Shown: positions 1 to 7,008, counted from the stretch's first letter. The stretch is DNA of 9,576 nt from an uncultured Veillonella sp. (GCA_934216375.1 CAKQBP010000039.1:1-9576); one strand, 5' to 3'. The notes: generated by a model not told the origin, from the sequence alone. Translations and numbers: made by a program.

Positions 1-2
1 TT

Positions 3-1010
3 ATGCAGACTTCGGTAAAAGTATTTGTACTCTGTCTAATCCTCTGTATTTCATTAGTAACAGCTTTACAGTTTGGAGCTAAATTCGTTTCTCTAGACCA
101 AATTATTTCGGCTCTTATATCTATGATCGATGCAAATACTAAAGCATCTATGACTGATACGATTATTACAGATATCCGCTTACCACGACTTATTTACTCT
201 GTTCTAACAGGTATAGGTCTATCACTTGTAGGTCTATTAATGCAAACTGTCACACGCAATGCCCTCGCAGATCCCTATGTATTAGGTGTTTCTTCTGGTG
301 CAAGCACAGGTGCCGTTTTCGCTATTATCATGGGTGGGCTTCCATTCTTAGGGCAATACAATACGCCTATTTTTGCGGCTCTAGGCGCAGCACTTTCAAT
401 TATATTAGTACTACTATGTGTTGGTAAAAGTAACAGTCCAGTAAAGCTTATCCTCATAGGCATGGGCATGACCGGTGTATTTTCAGCCTTAACGATGATG
501 ATCATTTACGGAGCAAAACACGAAGCACAAGTACGAAGTGCCATGTTCTGGCTACTTGGTAGCTTTGCAGGCATACAATGGGGCGATTTACCATTAACAG
601 CAATTATTGTAACCTTGTTTATGCTATATATCTATATGTTCAACCAAGATCTTGATGTGTTGCTACTCGGTAATCATGAAGCAGCACAAATGGGCCTTTC
701 CGTTAAGCAGTTACAATTAAGCATCGTTATCATATCCTCTATTGTGATTGCCACACTAGTATCAAAGGTTGGTGTAGTTGGCTTTATCGGTCTTATCATC
801 CCTCACCTTGCTCGGATTGTAGGCGGACCTAAGCATAAATACACATTACTATTCAGTGCACTCATCGGTAGCATCGTTATGATTTGGTCAGACGTATTAT
901 CGAGAGCACTCTACAGTCCAGAAGAAATCCCTATTGGTGTACTTACATCCTTATTGGGGGCTCCTCTCTTCATTTGGATTATCATGAATCGTTATAAACA
1001 CAATGGTTAG
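3..1010 (+). CDS. FecCD-family ABC transporter permease (iron-complex uptake)
   Basis: Inner-membrane permease subunit of a binding-protein-dependent importer for ferric siderophores, heme or cobalamin. The 335 residues match the usual FecCD/BtuC length, and hydrophobic segments run throughout, the first at about residues 6-22. Family hallmarks are visible: RLPR (59-62) followed by a QTVTRNALADPYVLGVSSGA block (81-100), the GLIIPHLARIVGG motif (263-275), which in this family forms the coupling region facing the ATPase, and a closing SPEEIPIGVLTSLLGAP (305-321). It is the first gene of a three-gene operon with the ATPase and binding protein. The ATG lies two bases from the window edge, so its SD site and promoter cannot be seen and a slightly upstream start is possible; the complete N-terminal membrane segment argues the gene is essentially whole. 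The substrate cannot be fixed from sequence. Confidence 0.94.
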   Translation: MQTSVKVFVLCLILCISLVTALQFGAKFVSLDQIISALISMIDANTKASMTDTIITDIRLPRLIYSVLTGIGLSLVGLLMQTVTRNALADPYVLGVSSGASTGAVFAIIMGGLPFLGQYNTPIFAALGAALSIILVLLCVGKSNSPVKLILIGMGMTGVFSALTMMIIYGAKHEAQVRSAMFWLLGSFAGIQWGDLPLTAIIVTLFMLYIYMFNQDLDVLLLGNHEAAQMGLSVKQLQLSIVIISSIVIATLVSKVGVVGFIGLIIPHLARIVGGPKHKYTLLFSALIGSIVMIWSDVLSRALYSPEEIPIGVLTSLLGAPLFIWIIMNRYKHNG

Positions 1011-1026
1011 TGTATATCATATCTAT

Positions 1027-1031
1027 AGGAG
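1027..1031 (+). promoter_or_regulatory. SD site that decides the ATPase start
   Basis: AGGAG sits five bases before the ATG at 1037. A GTG at 1010 that overlaps the permease stop would extend the ATPase by nine residues, but it has no comparable SD and would place the AGGAG inside the coding region. ABC ATPases of this class begin a few residues before the first beta strand, which fits the ATG at 1037. Confidence 0.75.
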
Positions 1032-1036
1032 ATACT

Positions 1037-1783
1037 ATGTATCAAATTAATCAGCTGTCTTTTTCTTATGAAACAAAAGAAGTGTTAAAGAATATTTCTG
1101 TAACATTTCCTACCAATAAAATAACAGCCATAATTGGACCGAATGGATGTGGTAAGTCTACGCTACTTAGCCATCTATATCGACTTCATCCAACAAAAAA
1201 CAAAATCACATTAAACGGAAAACCTTTAGAGTCTTATAAAGGTCGCGAATTTGCTCAATTGGTAGCAGTCTTAACACAATCTAGAGACGCTATGATCGAT
1301 GATTTTCTCGTAAAAGATATTGTTCTCATGGGACGGTATCCGTACAAACAACACTTTGGCACCTATAGTTCTGAGGATGTTAAAATTGCAGAGCATTATA
1401 TGAATGAAGTAGGCATCACCCATTTATCAAATGAAGAAATTCATCATTTATCAGGTGGTGAGAAGCAACGCGTATTTATTGCTAAAGCCTTAACCCAGAA
1501 ACCTCAAATACTCCTTTTAGATGAACCTACTAACCATCTAGATATGAAGTACAAAGTGGCACTTATGAAACAATTACAGGCTTTTAAAGGCACTACAATC
1601 GTAGTCCTTCACGACTTAAATCTAGCCGCTCAATATTGCGATCATATAGTCATCATGAACAAAGGAACCATTCTAAAAGAAGGTGCCCCTACTGAGGTAC
1701 TCACACCTGAAATTCTCGAACCAATCTTTGAAGTTCCTTTCAAAACCACTTGGGATGAAGGGCGCTATCATTTATATTATTAA
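1037..1783 (+). CDS. ABC transporter ATP-binding protein (FepC/FhuC/BtuD type)
   Basis: Cytoplasmic ATPase that powers the importer formed with the preceding permease. All nucleotide-binding motifs are intact in the 248-residue product: Walker A GPNGCGKST (34-42), Q-loop Gln81, signature LSGGEKQR (138-145), Walker B ILLLDEP (158-164) with catalytic Glu163, D-loop around NHLD (166-169), and switch His192. Length is typical of the FecE/FhuC family. I use the ATG at 1037, supported by an AGGAG SD, rather than the GTG at 1010 that overlaps the permease stop. The gap to the permease stop is then 26 bases and the binding protein follows 21 bases downstream, so the three are almost surely cotranscribed. 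Substrate class is inferred from the permease and binding-protein families only. Confidence 0.95.
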   Translation: MYQINQLSFSYETKEVLKNISVTFPTNKITAIIGPNGCGKSTLLSHLYRLHPTKNKITLNGKPLESYKGREFAQLVAVLTQSRDAMIDDFLVKDIVLMGRYPYKQHFGTYSSEDVKIAEHYMNEVGITHLSNEEIHHLSGGEKQRVFIAKALTQKPQILLLDEPTNHLDMKYKVALMKQLQAFKGTTIVVLHDLNLAAQYCDHIVIMNKGTILKEGAPTEVLTPEILEPIFEVPFKTTWDEGRYHLYY

Positions 1784-1804
1784 TTAGTAAAGAAAGGACT
1801 TACT

Positions 1805-2809
1805 ATGTTTCAGAATTTAAGAAAGTCAAAAAAATTATTATTAATCGCTATGACATGTGCTACTTTCGCTATTGCTGGTTGTGGTTCTGATACTACAAAA
1901 ACTACAGCGGATAATGGAACCTCTGTAACATGGAGTGAAACATTCGACGGTACAAAAACAGACTTTGCCGTAAAATCCGCCCCTACTCATGCAGTGTCCA
2001 TGTCGCAAGCAACAACGGAAATGATGTTACAATTAGGCCTTGAAGACAAAATGGCTGGAACCGCTTTCAAAGAAGAAGAAATCTACCCACCTTTACAAGC
2101 GGCTTACGACAAAGTAAAAGTATTATCTGATAAATGGCCTTCCTATGAAGTATTCATGTCCGTAAAGCCTGACTTCGCTACGGGATGGCCTGATTCTTTC
2201 AGCAAACGAGCTATACCTGCAGATAAAATGATTTCCCAAAAAGTTAATATTTGGATCCCTGAATCCATGTTATCTACTAAGGCTGACCTAGAAACCAACT
2301 TCAGCGACATGATTAAATTGGGTGAGATTTTCGGCGTAAAACCTAAAGCTGAAGAATGGGTTGCAGGTCAACGTAAAACATTGGCAGCTATCCAGGATAA
2401 ACTAAAAGACTTACCTCGTAAACGCGTTTTCATTTATGACTCTGAAGACGGTCAACCATTCACAGCATTCGAAGGTTATACTACTAACATCTTAAAACTT
2501 ATCGGTGCTGATAATGTAATGAGCGGCTTAGGCGTTGATAAAACATGGGCTAAAGGTTCTTGGGAAACAGTAATTGCGCAAAATCCTGACTATATTATTA
2601 TCGCTGACTATGGCAATTCTATTCGCAACGATGATGATTTCCAACAAAAAATTGAAAAGATCAAGGCTAACCCTCAACTTCAAGATATCACAGCCGTTAA
2701 AGAAGGTCACTTCATTCGTGTAAAACTTTCTGAAATCACACCTGGTGTACGTACCGTCGATGCTTTAAAACGTTTAGCCGAAGAAATTCACGGCATCAAA
2801 GTAGACTAA
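1805..2809 (+). CDS. Iron-complex ABC transporter substrate-binding lipoprotein
   Basis: Periplasmic or membrane-anchored receptor that captures the metal complex and docks on the FecCD permease. The 334 residues start with a lipoprotein signal: basic NLRKSKK, a hydrophobic stretch, and lipobox IAGC with Cys26 as the likely lipidated residue. The remainder fits the class III periplasmic-binding fold (Peripla_BP_2). TEMMLQLGLEDKMAG (71-85) matches the N-lobe signature, and GSWETVIAQNPDYII (251-265) matches the C-lobe signature. Glu72 and Glu254 sit where family members usually have the glutamates that salt-bridge to the permease. The ATG has AAAGGA six bases upstream. It is the last gene of the operon, ahead of a hairpin terminator. 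Siderophore, heme and cobalamin remain equally possible ligands; no cobalamin riboswitch can be assessed because the operon's leader is outside the window. Confidence 0.93.
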   Translation: MFQNLRKSKKLLLIAMTCATFAIAGCGSDTTKTTADNGTSVTWSETFDGTKTDFAVKSAPTHAVSMSQATTEMMLQLGLEDKMAGTAFKEEEIYPPLQAAYDKVKVLSDKWPSYEVFMSVKPDFATGWPDSFSKRAIPADKMISQKVNIWIPESMLSTKADLETNFSDMIKLGEIFGVKPKAEEWVAGQRKTLAAIQDKLKDLPRKRVFIYDSEDGQPFTAFEGYTTNILKLIGADNVMSGLGVDKTWAKGSWETVIAQNPDYIIIADYGNSIRNDDDFQQKIEKIKANPQLQDITAVKEGHFIRVKLSEITPGVRTVDALKRLAEEIHGIKVD

Positions 2810-2867
2810 TTTAATATAACAAAATATAGAGTAATATGTAATATGTATTGTATATTATATATAACGA

Positions 2868-2901
2868 AGAAGGTCCCAATTCAAATGAATTGGGACCTTT
2901 T
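2868..2901 (+). terminator. Hairpin terminator of the iron-complex importer operon
   Basis: AGGTCCCAATTC (2871-2882) pairs perfectly with GAATTGGGACCT (2887-2898) around a four-base loop, AAAT. The arm can be extended by A-T and G-T pairs, and four T residues follow (2898-2901). The stem is long and GC-anchored, but the T tract is short. It lies about 60 bases past the binding-protein stop. On the opposite strand a weaker T-rich tail (TTCTTC) follows, so it might also stop the convergent small gene. Confidence 0.8.
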
Positions 2902-2919
2902 CGTACTGCTTGTATTGCA

Positions 2920-3025
2920 CACAGCATATTGTTTTAGAGAGTAAAGATGTGTTGTAGTTGAAAGATTTAGAAATAATGAATTATTGTAAAATAGATTTAA
3001 AATGTATTAAATTGTATATGCTGTG
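2920..3025. repeat. Separated 10-bp inverted repeat in the convergent spacer
   Basis: CACAGCATAT at 2920-2929 recurs as its exact reverse complement, ATATGCTGTG, at 3016-3025, with 86 bases of AT-rich sequence between. The pair lies between the importer terminator and the stop of the small minus-strand gene. It could be the base stem of a transcript, the ends of a small degenerate element, or chance. Confidence 0.4.
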
Positions 3026-3040
3026 ACAATGCCTGATTAT

Positions 3041-3214
3041 TTATACTTCTCGGCTATATTGTTGCCTATATCGTTTATCATTATTTGCCTTAATAGCCAT
3101 GATCAATGGCTTTAGCGAAAGAAACTCTTCATCACTAAGTCGAAAGGTTCTACCAATACGTTTAATAGGATTACGTGGGCGCCCGGCACCGCGTCTAGAT
3201 CCACCCCATGCCAT
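3041..3214 (-). CDS. Small GAGRP-type protein with ribbon-helix-helix-like segment
   Basis: A 57-residue basic protein in a stretch otherwise free of genes. It opens MAWGGSRRGAGRP, the WGG-x-R-x-GAGRP start seen on many small phage- and element-associated proteins, and continues with RTFRLSDEEFLSLKPLI (22-38), which resembles the strand-helix start of Arc/MetJ-type ribbon-helix-helix DNA-binding domains. After a short helix it ends in a basic tail (NDKRYRQQYSREV). I chose the ATG at 3214 because GAGG (3222-3225) lies seven bases upstream; the in-frame ATG at 3220 is too close to that SD, and a TGA just above it closes the frame. The reading frame is visibly richer in GC than the flanks, supporting coding. 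The function is not known to me; DNA binding is inferred. It may be a relic of a mobile element, although no integrase or transposase is nearby. Confidence 0.62.
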   Translation of the reverse strand: MAWGGSRRGAGRPRNPIKRIGRTFRLSDEEFLSLKPLIMAIKANNDKRYRQQYSREV

Positions 3215-3256
3215 ATACATACCTCACTTTTCACTTGAAAAACTCCTTCTACCGAT

Positions 3257-3285
3257 AGTATAACCTCCGATACATAAGTATGCAA
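3257..3285 (-). promoter_or_regulatory. Candidate promoter of the small GAGRP gene
   Basis: Read on the minus strand, TTGCAT (3280-3285) and TATACT (3257-3262) are 17 bases apart. The -10 matches five of six consensus positions and the -35 three of six. Transcription would begin near 3250, giving a leader of roughly 36 bases that holds two SD-like sites (AGAAGGAG at 3243-3250 and GAGG at 3222-3225). Confidence 0.5.
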
Positions 3286-3593
3286 TAGCCATTCACTTTA
3301 AACAACCTCTTAACACCCTATAAATAAGTAATAAACTTCATTTATTAGTAAAATGCATAATCAACAAAACACATATTTATAAGTATTTTCCCCTATTCAA
3401 CTTGAATTGTAACATTAATGTTGCCAAATATAGATAAATCTCTTTTATAGAATATAGTATTTACAAACCAGTTTATTTCTATATTTTTAGACTATTTAGA
3501 AACTATCACGTACATATATAATAAATAGAATTTTGAAATAGAAAAGCAAATTATTTATAAATATGACAATATAGCAAAAATATTTTGATAAAC
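3286..3593. other. AT-rich non-coding spacer with short palindromes
   Basis: No open frame of useful length or SD-led start is visible on either strand. The stretch is very AT-rich. It contains two neighbouring short palindromes: ATTCAA-C-TTGAAT (3395-3407) and AACATTAATGTT (3411-3422, extendable by a G-T and a G-C pair). They could be operator-like or chance symmetry in AT-rich DNA. No tRNA, rRNA or recognised riboswitch is seen. Confidence 0.6.
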
Positions 3594-3622
3594 AAAAAAA
3601 GACTGCTTTTGCAGTCTTTTTT
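3594..3622 (-). terminator. Intrinsic terminator of the phosphate-transport operon
   Basis: GACTGC (3601-3606) pairs with GCAGTC (3611-3616) around a TTTT loop. Seven A residues flank it on one side and six T residues on the other, so the minus-strand transcript ends in a hairpin followed by seven U. It lies about 20 bases beyond the PiT stop. The symmetry means it could also act on plus-strand transcription. Confidence 0.92.
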
Positions 3623-3644
3623 ACTGTAATAAAAAATATATAAA

Positions 3645-4643
3645 TTAGCCAAATAGTAAGTGACCTACTTCATAAGCAATAGCGGCAACGATACCAGATA
3701 ATGGAATCGTTACAAACCAAGCCATAACCATAGATCTTGCTACACCCCAGTTGACTGCTTTAATACGTTTAGAAGAGCCTACACCTAGTAAGGAACCACT
3801 TACTACGTGTGTAGTACTTACAGGCAAATGTAAAAATGTAGCTGTAAAAATTGTAATAGCAGAGTTTAGATCAGCTGCAAACCCATTAATAGTTTCTAGT
3901 TTGAAAATCTTGGTTCCCATTGTAGAGATAATTTTCCAACCGCCTACAGCAGTACCCATAGCCATTGCAGTAGCACAACAAAGTTTTACCCAAATCGGTA
4001 CATCTAGTGTATCGATGAAACCACCACTAAGTAAGGTTAATGTGATTATCCCCATCGCTTTTTGTGCATCATTAGAGCCATGAGAAAATGCCATCATAAT
4101 TGCTGATACAATTTGCATGGATCTAAATCGATCATTTAAAACAATTGGAGAAAATCTACCGAAAATAAGCAACAATACCTTCATCACAATGTAGCCACCA
4201 ATCATGGCTACAATCGGAGATAAAATAAGAGACAAAAAGATTTTTAAAATCCCCGCCTCATTCAATGCGTCAAATCCTACAGACCAACCCACAGCACCGA
4301 TGATACCACCAATCAAAGCATGAGATGAGGAACTTGGAATTCCCCAATACCAAGTTAAAAGATTCCATGTAATGGCACCGATAAGGGCTGCAGAAATAAT
4401 ACCACTATCGATAAGAGATGGCGACATTACTATATCACCACCGATAGTCTTTGCAACACCTGTACTAACCATTGCACCCAAAAAATTGAGAGCAGCGGTC
4501 ATCATAATTGCCTTTTTAGGCTCAATAGCTCGTGTAGAAACGGATGTGGCAATGGCATTCGCCGTATCATGAAAGCCATTGATATAGTCAAAGGCTAATG
4601 CTAAAAATACAACTAGCCATACTAAATAATGAGCATCAAGCAT
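3645..4643 (-). CDS. pit: PiT-family inorganic phosphate transporter
   Basis: Low-affinity, cation-coupled phosphate permease (PF01384) of the cytoplasmic membrane. The 332-residue length is normal for the short bacterial type. The internally repeated PiT signature is clear: GFHDTANAIATSVSTR (23-38) in the first half and HGSNDAQKAMG (188-198) in the second. Each is followed by a conserved membrane motif, PSSSSHALIGG (103-113) and PVSTTHVVSG (274-283). About ten hydrophobic segments are apparent. Its ATG overlaps the last eight bases of the upstream DUF47 gene, so translation is probably coupled; no strong SD is seen. This DUF47-pit pairing is a known arrangement in which the accessory protein tunes the permease. 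A few PiT homologues carry sulfate instead, but the DUF47 partner favours phosphate. Confidence 0.96.
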   Translation of the reverse strand: MLDAHYLVWLVVFLALAFDYINGFHDTANAIATSVSTRAIEPKKAIMMTAALNFLGAMVSTGVAKTIGGDIVMSPSLIDSGIISAALIGAITWNLLTWYWGIPSSSSHALIGGIIGAVGWSVGFDALNEAGILKIFLSLILSPIVAMIGGYIVMKVLLLIFGRFSPIVLNDRFRSMQIVSAIMMAFSHGSNDAQKAMGIITLTLLSGGFIDTLDVPIWVKLCCATAMAMGTAVGGWKIISTMGTKIFKLETINGFAADLNSAITIFTATFLHLPVSTTHVVSGSLLGVGSSKRIKAVNWGVARSMVMAWFVTIPLSGIVAAIAYEVGHLLFG

Positions 4644-5265
4644 ACTTCAATACTACCCGGCGGAATGTACCAACCAAATCTTCGCAGCCATCGATTACAT
4701 CTTCCATAGCGCTAAGGATTTCCTTCCATTTGATAATTTCAATTGGATCTGTACACTCTGTAAAGAGCTTAGCCATTTCTTCATGATAAATATTATCCGC
4801 TTCAGACTCAAGTTTCAATACTTGGTGAACACGCCCCTCTACCTTCACATGATCCTTTTTAAGACTCCCCATATAACCAATGGATTTGTTGATATGCTTA
4901 ACGCATTTAACAACAATTTCACTCATGCGAATAGCACCATCACTTGGTTTGCCAACGTGATACATAACCATTTTATCCATGATTTCTTTGATATTATCCA
5001 ATGTAGTATCCAGTTGGTCAATCAAAAGCTGAATATCCTCACGATCCATTGGAGTGATAAATGTTTTGCGCAAACGCTCTACAGTTTCATTTACTAATTC
5101 ATCGGCAGCTTTTTCCTTTGTATCAATTTCAAGAAATGCCTCTTCCTTAGAGATATCCCCCTTAAACACGCGTTCCATCATTTCCGCACTTTCATAAGTT
5201 AGTGCAGCATGCTTTTCCAAAATACTGAAAAATTTTTCTTCTTTTCCTTTTAATTTAAAAGCCAT
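4636..5265 (-). CDS. DUF47/PhoU-like PiT accessory protein
   Basis: Cytoplasmic, largely helical 209-residue protein of the PhoU-divergent family (DUF47, PF01865), usually encoded just before a PiT permease and thought to regulate it. The diagnostic stretch is present: a KEKAADELVNETVERLRK segment (50-67) running into TFITPMDREDI (68-78). A second E-x-E-x-D element, LESEADNIYHEEMAKLF (152-168), lies in the second half. In PhoU-like proteins such acidic helix motifs bind metal clusters. The start at 5265 is supported by GGGAGGA (5271-5277) five bases upstream. The gene is first in a two-gene operon and its stop overlaps the pit start by eight bases. It is distinct from true PhoU of the Pst system, which is not seen here. 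Confidence 0.94.
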   Translation of the reverse strand: MAFKLKGKEEKFFSILEKHAALTYESAEMMERVFKGDISKEEAFLEIDTKEKAADELVNETVERLRKTFITPMDREDIQLLIDQLDTTLDNIKEIMDKMVMYHVGKPSDGAIRMSEIVVKCVKHINKSIGYMGSLKKDHVKVEGRVHQVLKLESEADNIYHEEMAKLFTECTDPIEIIKWKEILSAMEDVIDGCEDLVGTFRRVVLKYA

Positions 5266-5312
5266 GAAGATCCTCCCGAACCAGTATTGATTGCTTCTAT
5301 AATAACAATTTA

Positions 5313-5321
5313 ATTATAGCA
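5313..5321 (-). promoter_or_regulatory. Extended -10 promoter of the DUF47-pit operon
   Basis: On the minus strand the sequence reads TGC-TATAAT, a perfect -10 with the TG extension. The -35 hexamer 17 bases upstream (TTTAGG, 5336-5341) is weak, which is common when the TG extension is present. Transcription would start about 40 bases before the DUF47 ATG. I see no convincing Pho-box repeat. Confidence 0.65.
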
Positions 5322-5447
5322 TACTACAGATAATTCCTAAACCAATTTACCAATCTCTATATTTTAACCCCTATGCGTATATGGCATATATAGAATCTAC
5401 ATCTGTGAAAACTTTTATTGACCATATTTCCACTATATAAAATAGAT

Positions 5448-5486
5448 AAAAAAGCAGATAGCTGACTAACATATCAACTATCTGCT
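5448..5486 (-). terminator. Intrinsic terminator of the hydrogenase gene
   Basis: On the minus strand AGCAGATAG (complement of 5478-5486) pairs with CTATCTGCT (complement of 5453-5461) around a 16-base loop, followed by a run of six T. It sits about 50 bases past the hydrogenase stop and separates that gene from the phosphate operon. The rest of 5266-5538 holds only the phosphate-operon promoter; no gene is visible. Confidence 0.85.
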
Positions 5487-5538
5487 ATATATTTCTTAGC
5501 TATCTTTGTGCTTTTTATTAACTAATAACCATCAACTC

Positions 5539-7008
5539 TTAGCTATTAGCTTCCGCCGCCGCTTTAGCCGCCTCTGCCGCCTTTTTCAAATTAGGTACGG
5601 ATGTAGGGCATGTAGCAGGCGTACAAGCGCCATTAGGGCCTAAATCTTCAGAACGATTTACAAAGGTAGTATGTAACATATGATGTGCTTTGTGGCTCAT
5701 TGGTTTGCCATCAAAGAACTCAGCATACAATTTTTGGATATCTGGATTATCACAAGCAGCTTTTACAGTTACTTCTGCATCGCGAGTATACAAGGAAGCA
5801 ATACGAGCTTCACGAGCTTTGTCAGCCATCGGTAATTTAACGCGTGGTTGACCACCACCACCGATACAGCCACCACGACAAGCCATTACTTCAATGAAGT
5901 CATAATGGATATTTTCTGCACGCATGCGTTCGATGAACTTACGCAAATTACCTGTACCATGAACTGCTGCTACGTGTAATGTTTTATCGCCAATCACTAC
6001 GTCTGCTTCGCGAGCACCGTCCATGCCGCGAATAGCTTCGAATGGAATCAATGTTTGAGGTGCATCTTCACCTGTCGCCATCTTGTAAGCCGCACGCATA
6101 GCCGCTTCCATAACACCACCAGTGTTACCGAAAATGATACCACCACCAGAAGCTTCACCCATCAATGGGTCAAAAGCAGAATCTTCAAGATCATCAAAGT
6201 TGATTTCTTCTGCGCGCAACCATTTTGCAAGTTCCCGTGTAGTAATACAGTAGTCTGTATCGCGCATTTCTGGTGTATTCCAGTATTCCGCGGAGGAATT
6301 CATTTCATCGCGACGAATTTCAAATTTCTTAGCTGTACATGGTGTTACTGCAACAGCCACGATTTGTTTTGCATCAAGGCCCATTTTTTCAGCAAAGTAT
6401 GTTTTTTGTGTAGGCGCTTGCATAGCAATTGGGCTCTTAGCCGTAGATAGGTTTGGCAAGAATTCTGGATAGAATGTTTCCGCAAACTTAACCCAAGCAG
6501 GACAACAAGATGTGAATTGAGGCAATACTGCATCACTATTAATAACACGTTCTAATAACTCAGATGCTTCTTCCATGATAGTCATATCCGCACCAAAGTT
6601 TGTATCAAGGATATAGTCGCCACCCAATTTGCGAAGAGCGGCTACCATTTTACCTTCTACAAATGTACCAGCCTCAAGGCCGAATTCCTCGCCCAAACCA
6701 ACACGCACGGCAGGCGCAGTTTGGAAAATGACGATTTTATTAGGGTCAGCAATAGCTGCTTTTACTTCATCAATTTCAGAGCGTTCATTAATGGAATCGA
6801 ACGGGCAAATAGATGCACATTGACCACAATGAATACAAATTGGATGATCTCCATTAGTTGTTAAATCATAATAATCAAATACCCCCATGTCTACAGCACA
6901 AGCTTTACGACATAAGGAGCAGTTTTTACATTTAGTTAAATCTTGTACTAATGCAATATTTCCGTCTTCAATTGGTACGCGACGGTCTAAAAATTGGTAC
7001 TTACTCAT
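5539..7008 (-). CDS. hydA: Monomeric [FeFe] hydrogenase, two ferredoxin-type clusters
   Basis: Catalyses reversible 2H+ + 2e- = H2. In a fermenter it probably disposes of electrons from ferredoxin reduced by pyruvate oxidation, in the cytoplasm. The 489 residues begin with two [4Fe-4S] motifs (Cys27/30/33/37 and Cys58/61/64/68). The H-cluster domain follows: TSCCPAW (166-172), TPCTAKKFE (222-230) and EVMACRGGCIGGGGQP (373-388), giving ligands Cys169, Cys224, Cys377 and Cys381. Cys168, Glu147, Glu150 and Ser188 fall where the clostridial enzyme's proton path is expected. The second motif has Thr222 where the classic form has Met. After the conserved SHKAHHMLHT region (438-447) comes a tail with Cys462 and Cys467 and an Ala/Glu/Lys-rich end. 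Architecture and size match the Megasphaera elsdenii enzyme. The start is fixed by AGGAGGA (7013-7019). Assembly proteins HydE/F/G are not in the window. Confidence 0.95.
   Translation of the reverse strand: MSKYQFLDRRVPIEDGNIALVQDLTKCKNCSLCRKACAVDMGVFDYYDLTTNGDHPICIHCGQCASICPFDSINERSEIDEVKAAIADPNKIVIFQTAPAVRVGLGEEFGLEAGTFVEGKMVAALRKLGGDYILDTNFGADMTIMEEASELLERVINSDAVLPQFTSCCPAWVKFAETFYPEFLPNLSTAKSPIAMQAPTQKTYFAEKMGLDAKQIVAVAVTPCTAKKFEIRRDEMNSSAEYWNTPEMRDTDYCITTRELAKWLRAEEINFDDLEDSAFDPLMGEASGGGIIFGNTGGVMEAAMRAAYKMATGEDAPQTLIPFEAIRGMDGAREADVVIGDKTLHVAAVHGTGNLRKFIERMRAENIHYDFIEVMACRGGCIGGGGQPRVKLPMADKAREARIASLYTRDAEVTVKAACDNPDIQKLYAEFFDGKPMSHKAHHMLHTTFVNRSEDLGPNGACTPATCPTSVPNLKKAAEAAKAAAEANS

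Noticed and set aside
275..505. Open frame antisense to the permease gene
   Set aside because: It lies fully inside a clear FecCD gene, has no SD or family resemblance, and is explained as a shadow of the hydrophobic coding strand.
1010..1036. GTG start extending the ATPase by nine residues, overlapping the permease stop
   Set aside because: The AGGAG at 1027-1031 is correctly spaced for the ATG at 1037, and the extra residues add nothing typical of the family.
2831..2845. Tandem TAATATG repeat after the importer operon
   Set aside because: Just two copies of a seven-base AT-rich unit; not distinguishable from chance and not a CRISPR or iteron array.
3041..3220. ATG at 3220 as start of the small gene
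   Set aside because: It is too close to the GAGG SD (about one base); the ATG six bases later is spaced properly and begins directly with the conserved MAWGG.
5371..5390. TATGC/GCATA inverted repeat upstream of the phosphate operon as a regulator site
   Set aside because: Only five base pairs per arm in AT-rich DNA, too far upstream of the predicted -10, and no match to a Pho-box repeat.
6055..6450. 131-codon plus-strand frame antisense to the hydrogenase
   Set aside because: Translation is rich in Cys, His, Phe and Ser in an order that mirrors the hydrogenase codons; there is no SD or promoter, and the minus-strand gene has all catalytic motifs.
5539..7008. NAD(P)H-linked bifurcating hydrogenase subunit
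   Set aside because: There is no adjacent HydB/HydC-like flavoprotein or thioredoxin-fold subunit and no extra N-terminal [2Fe-2S] domain; it is preceded and followed by unrelated genes with its own promoter and terminator.
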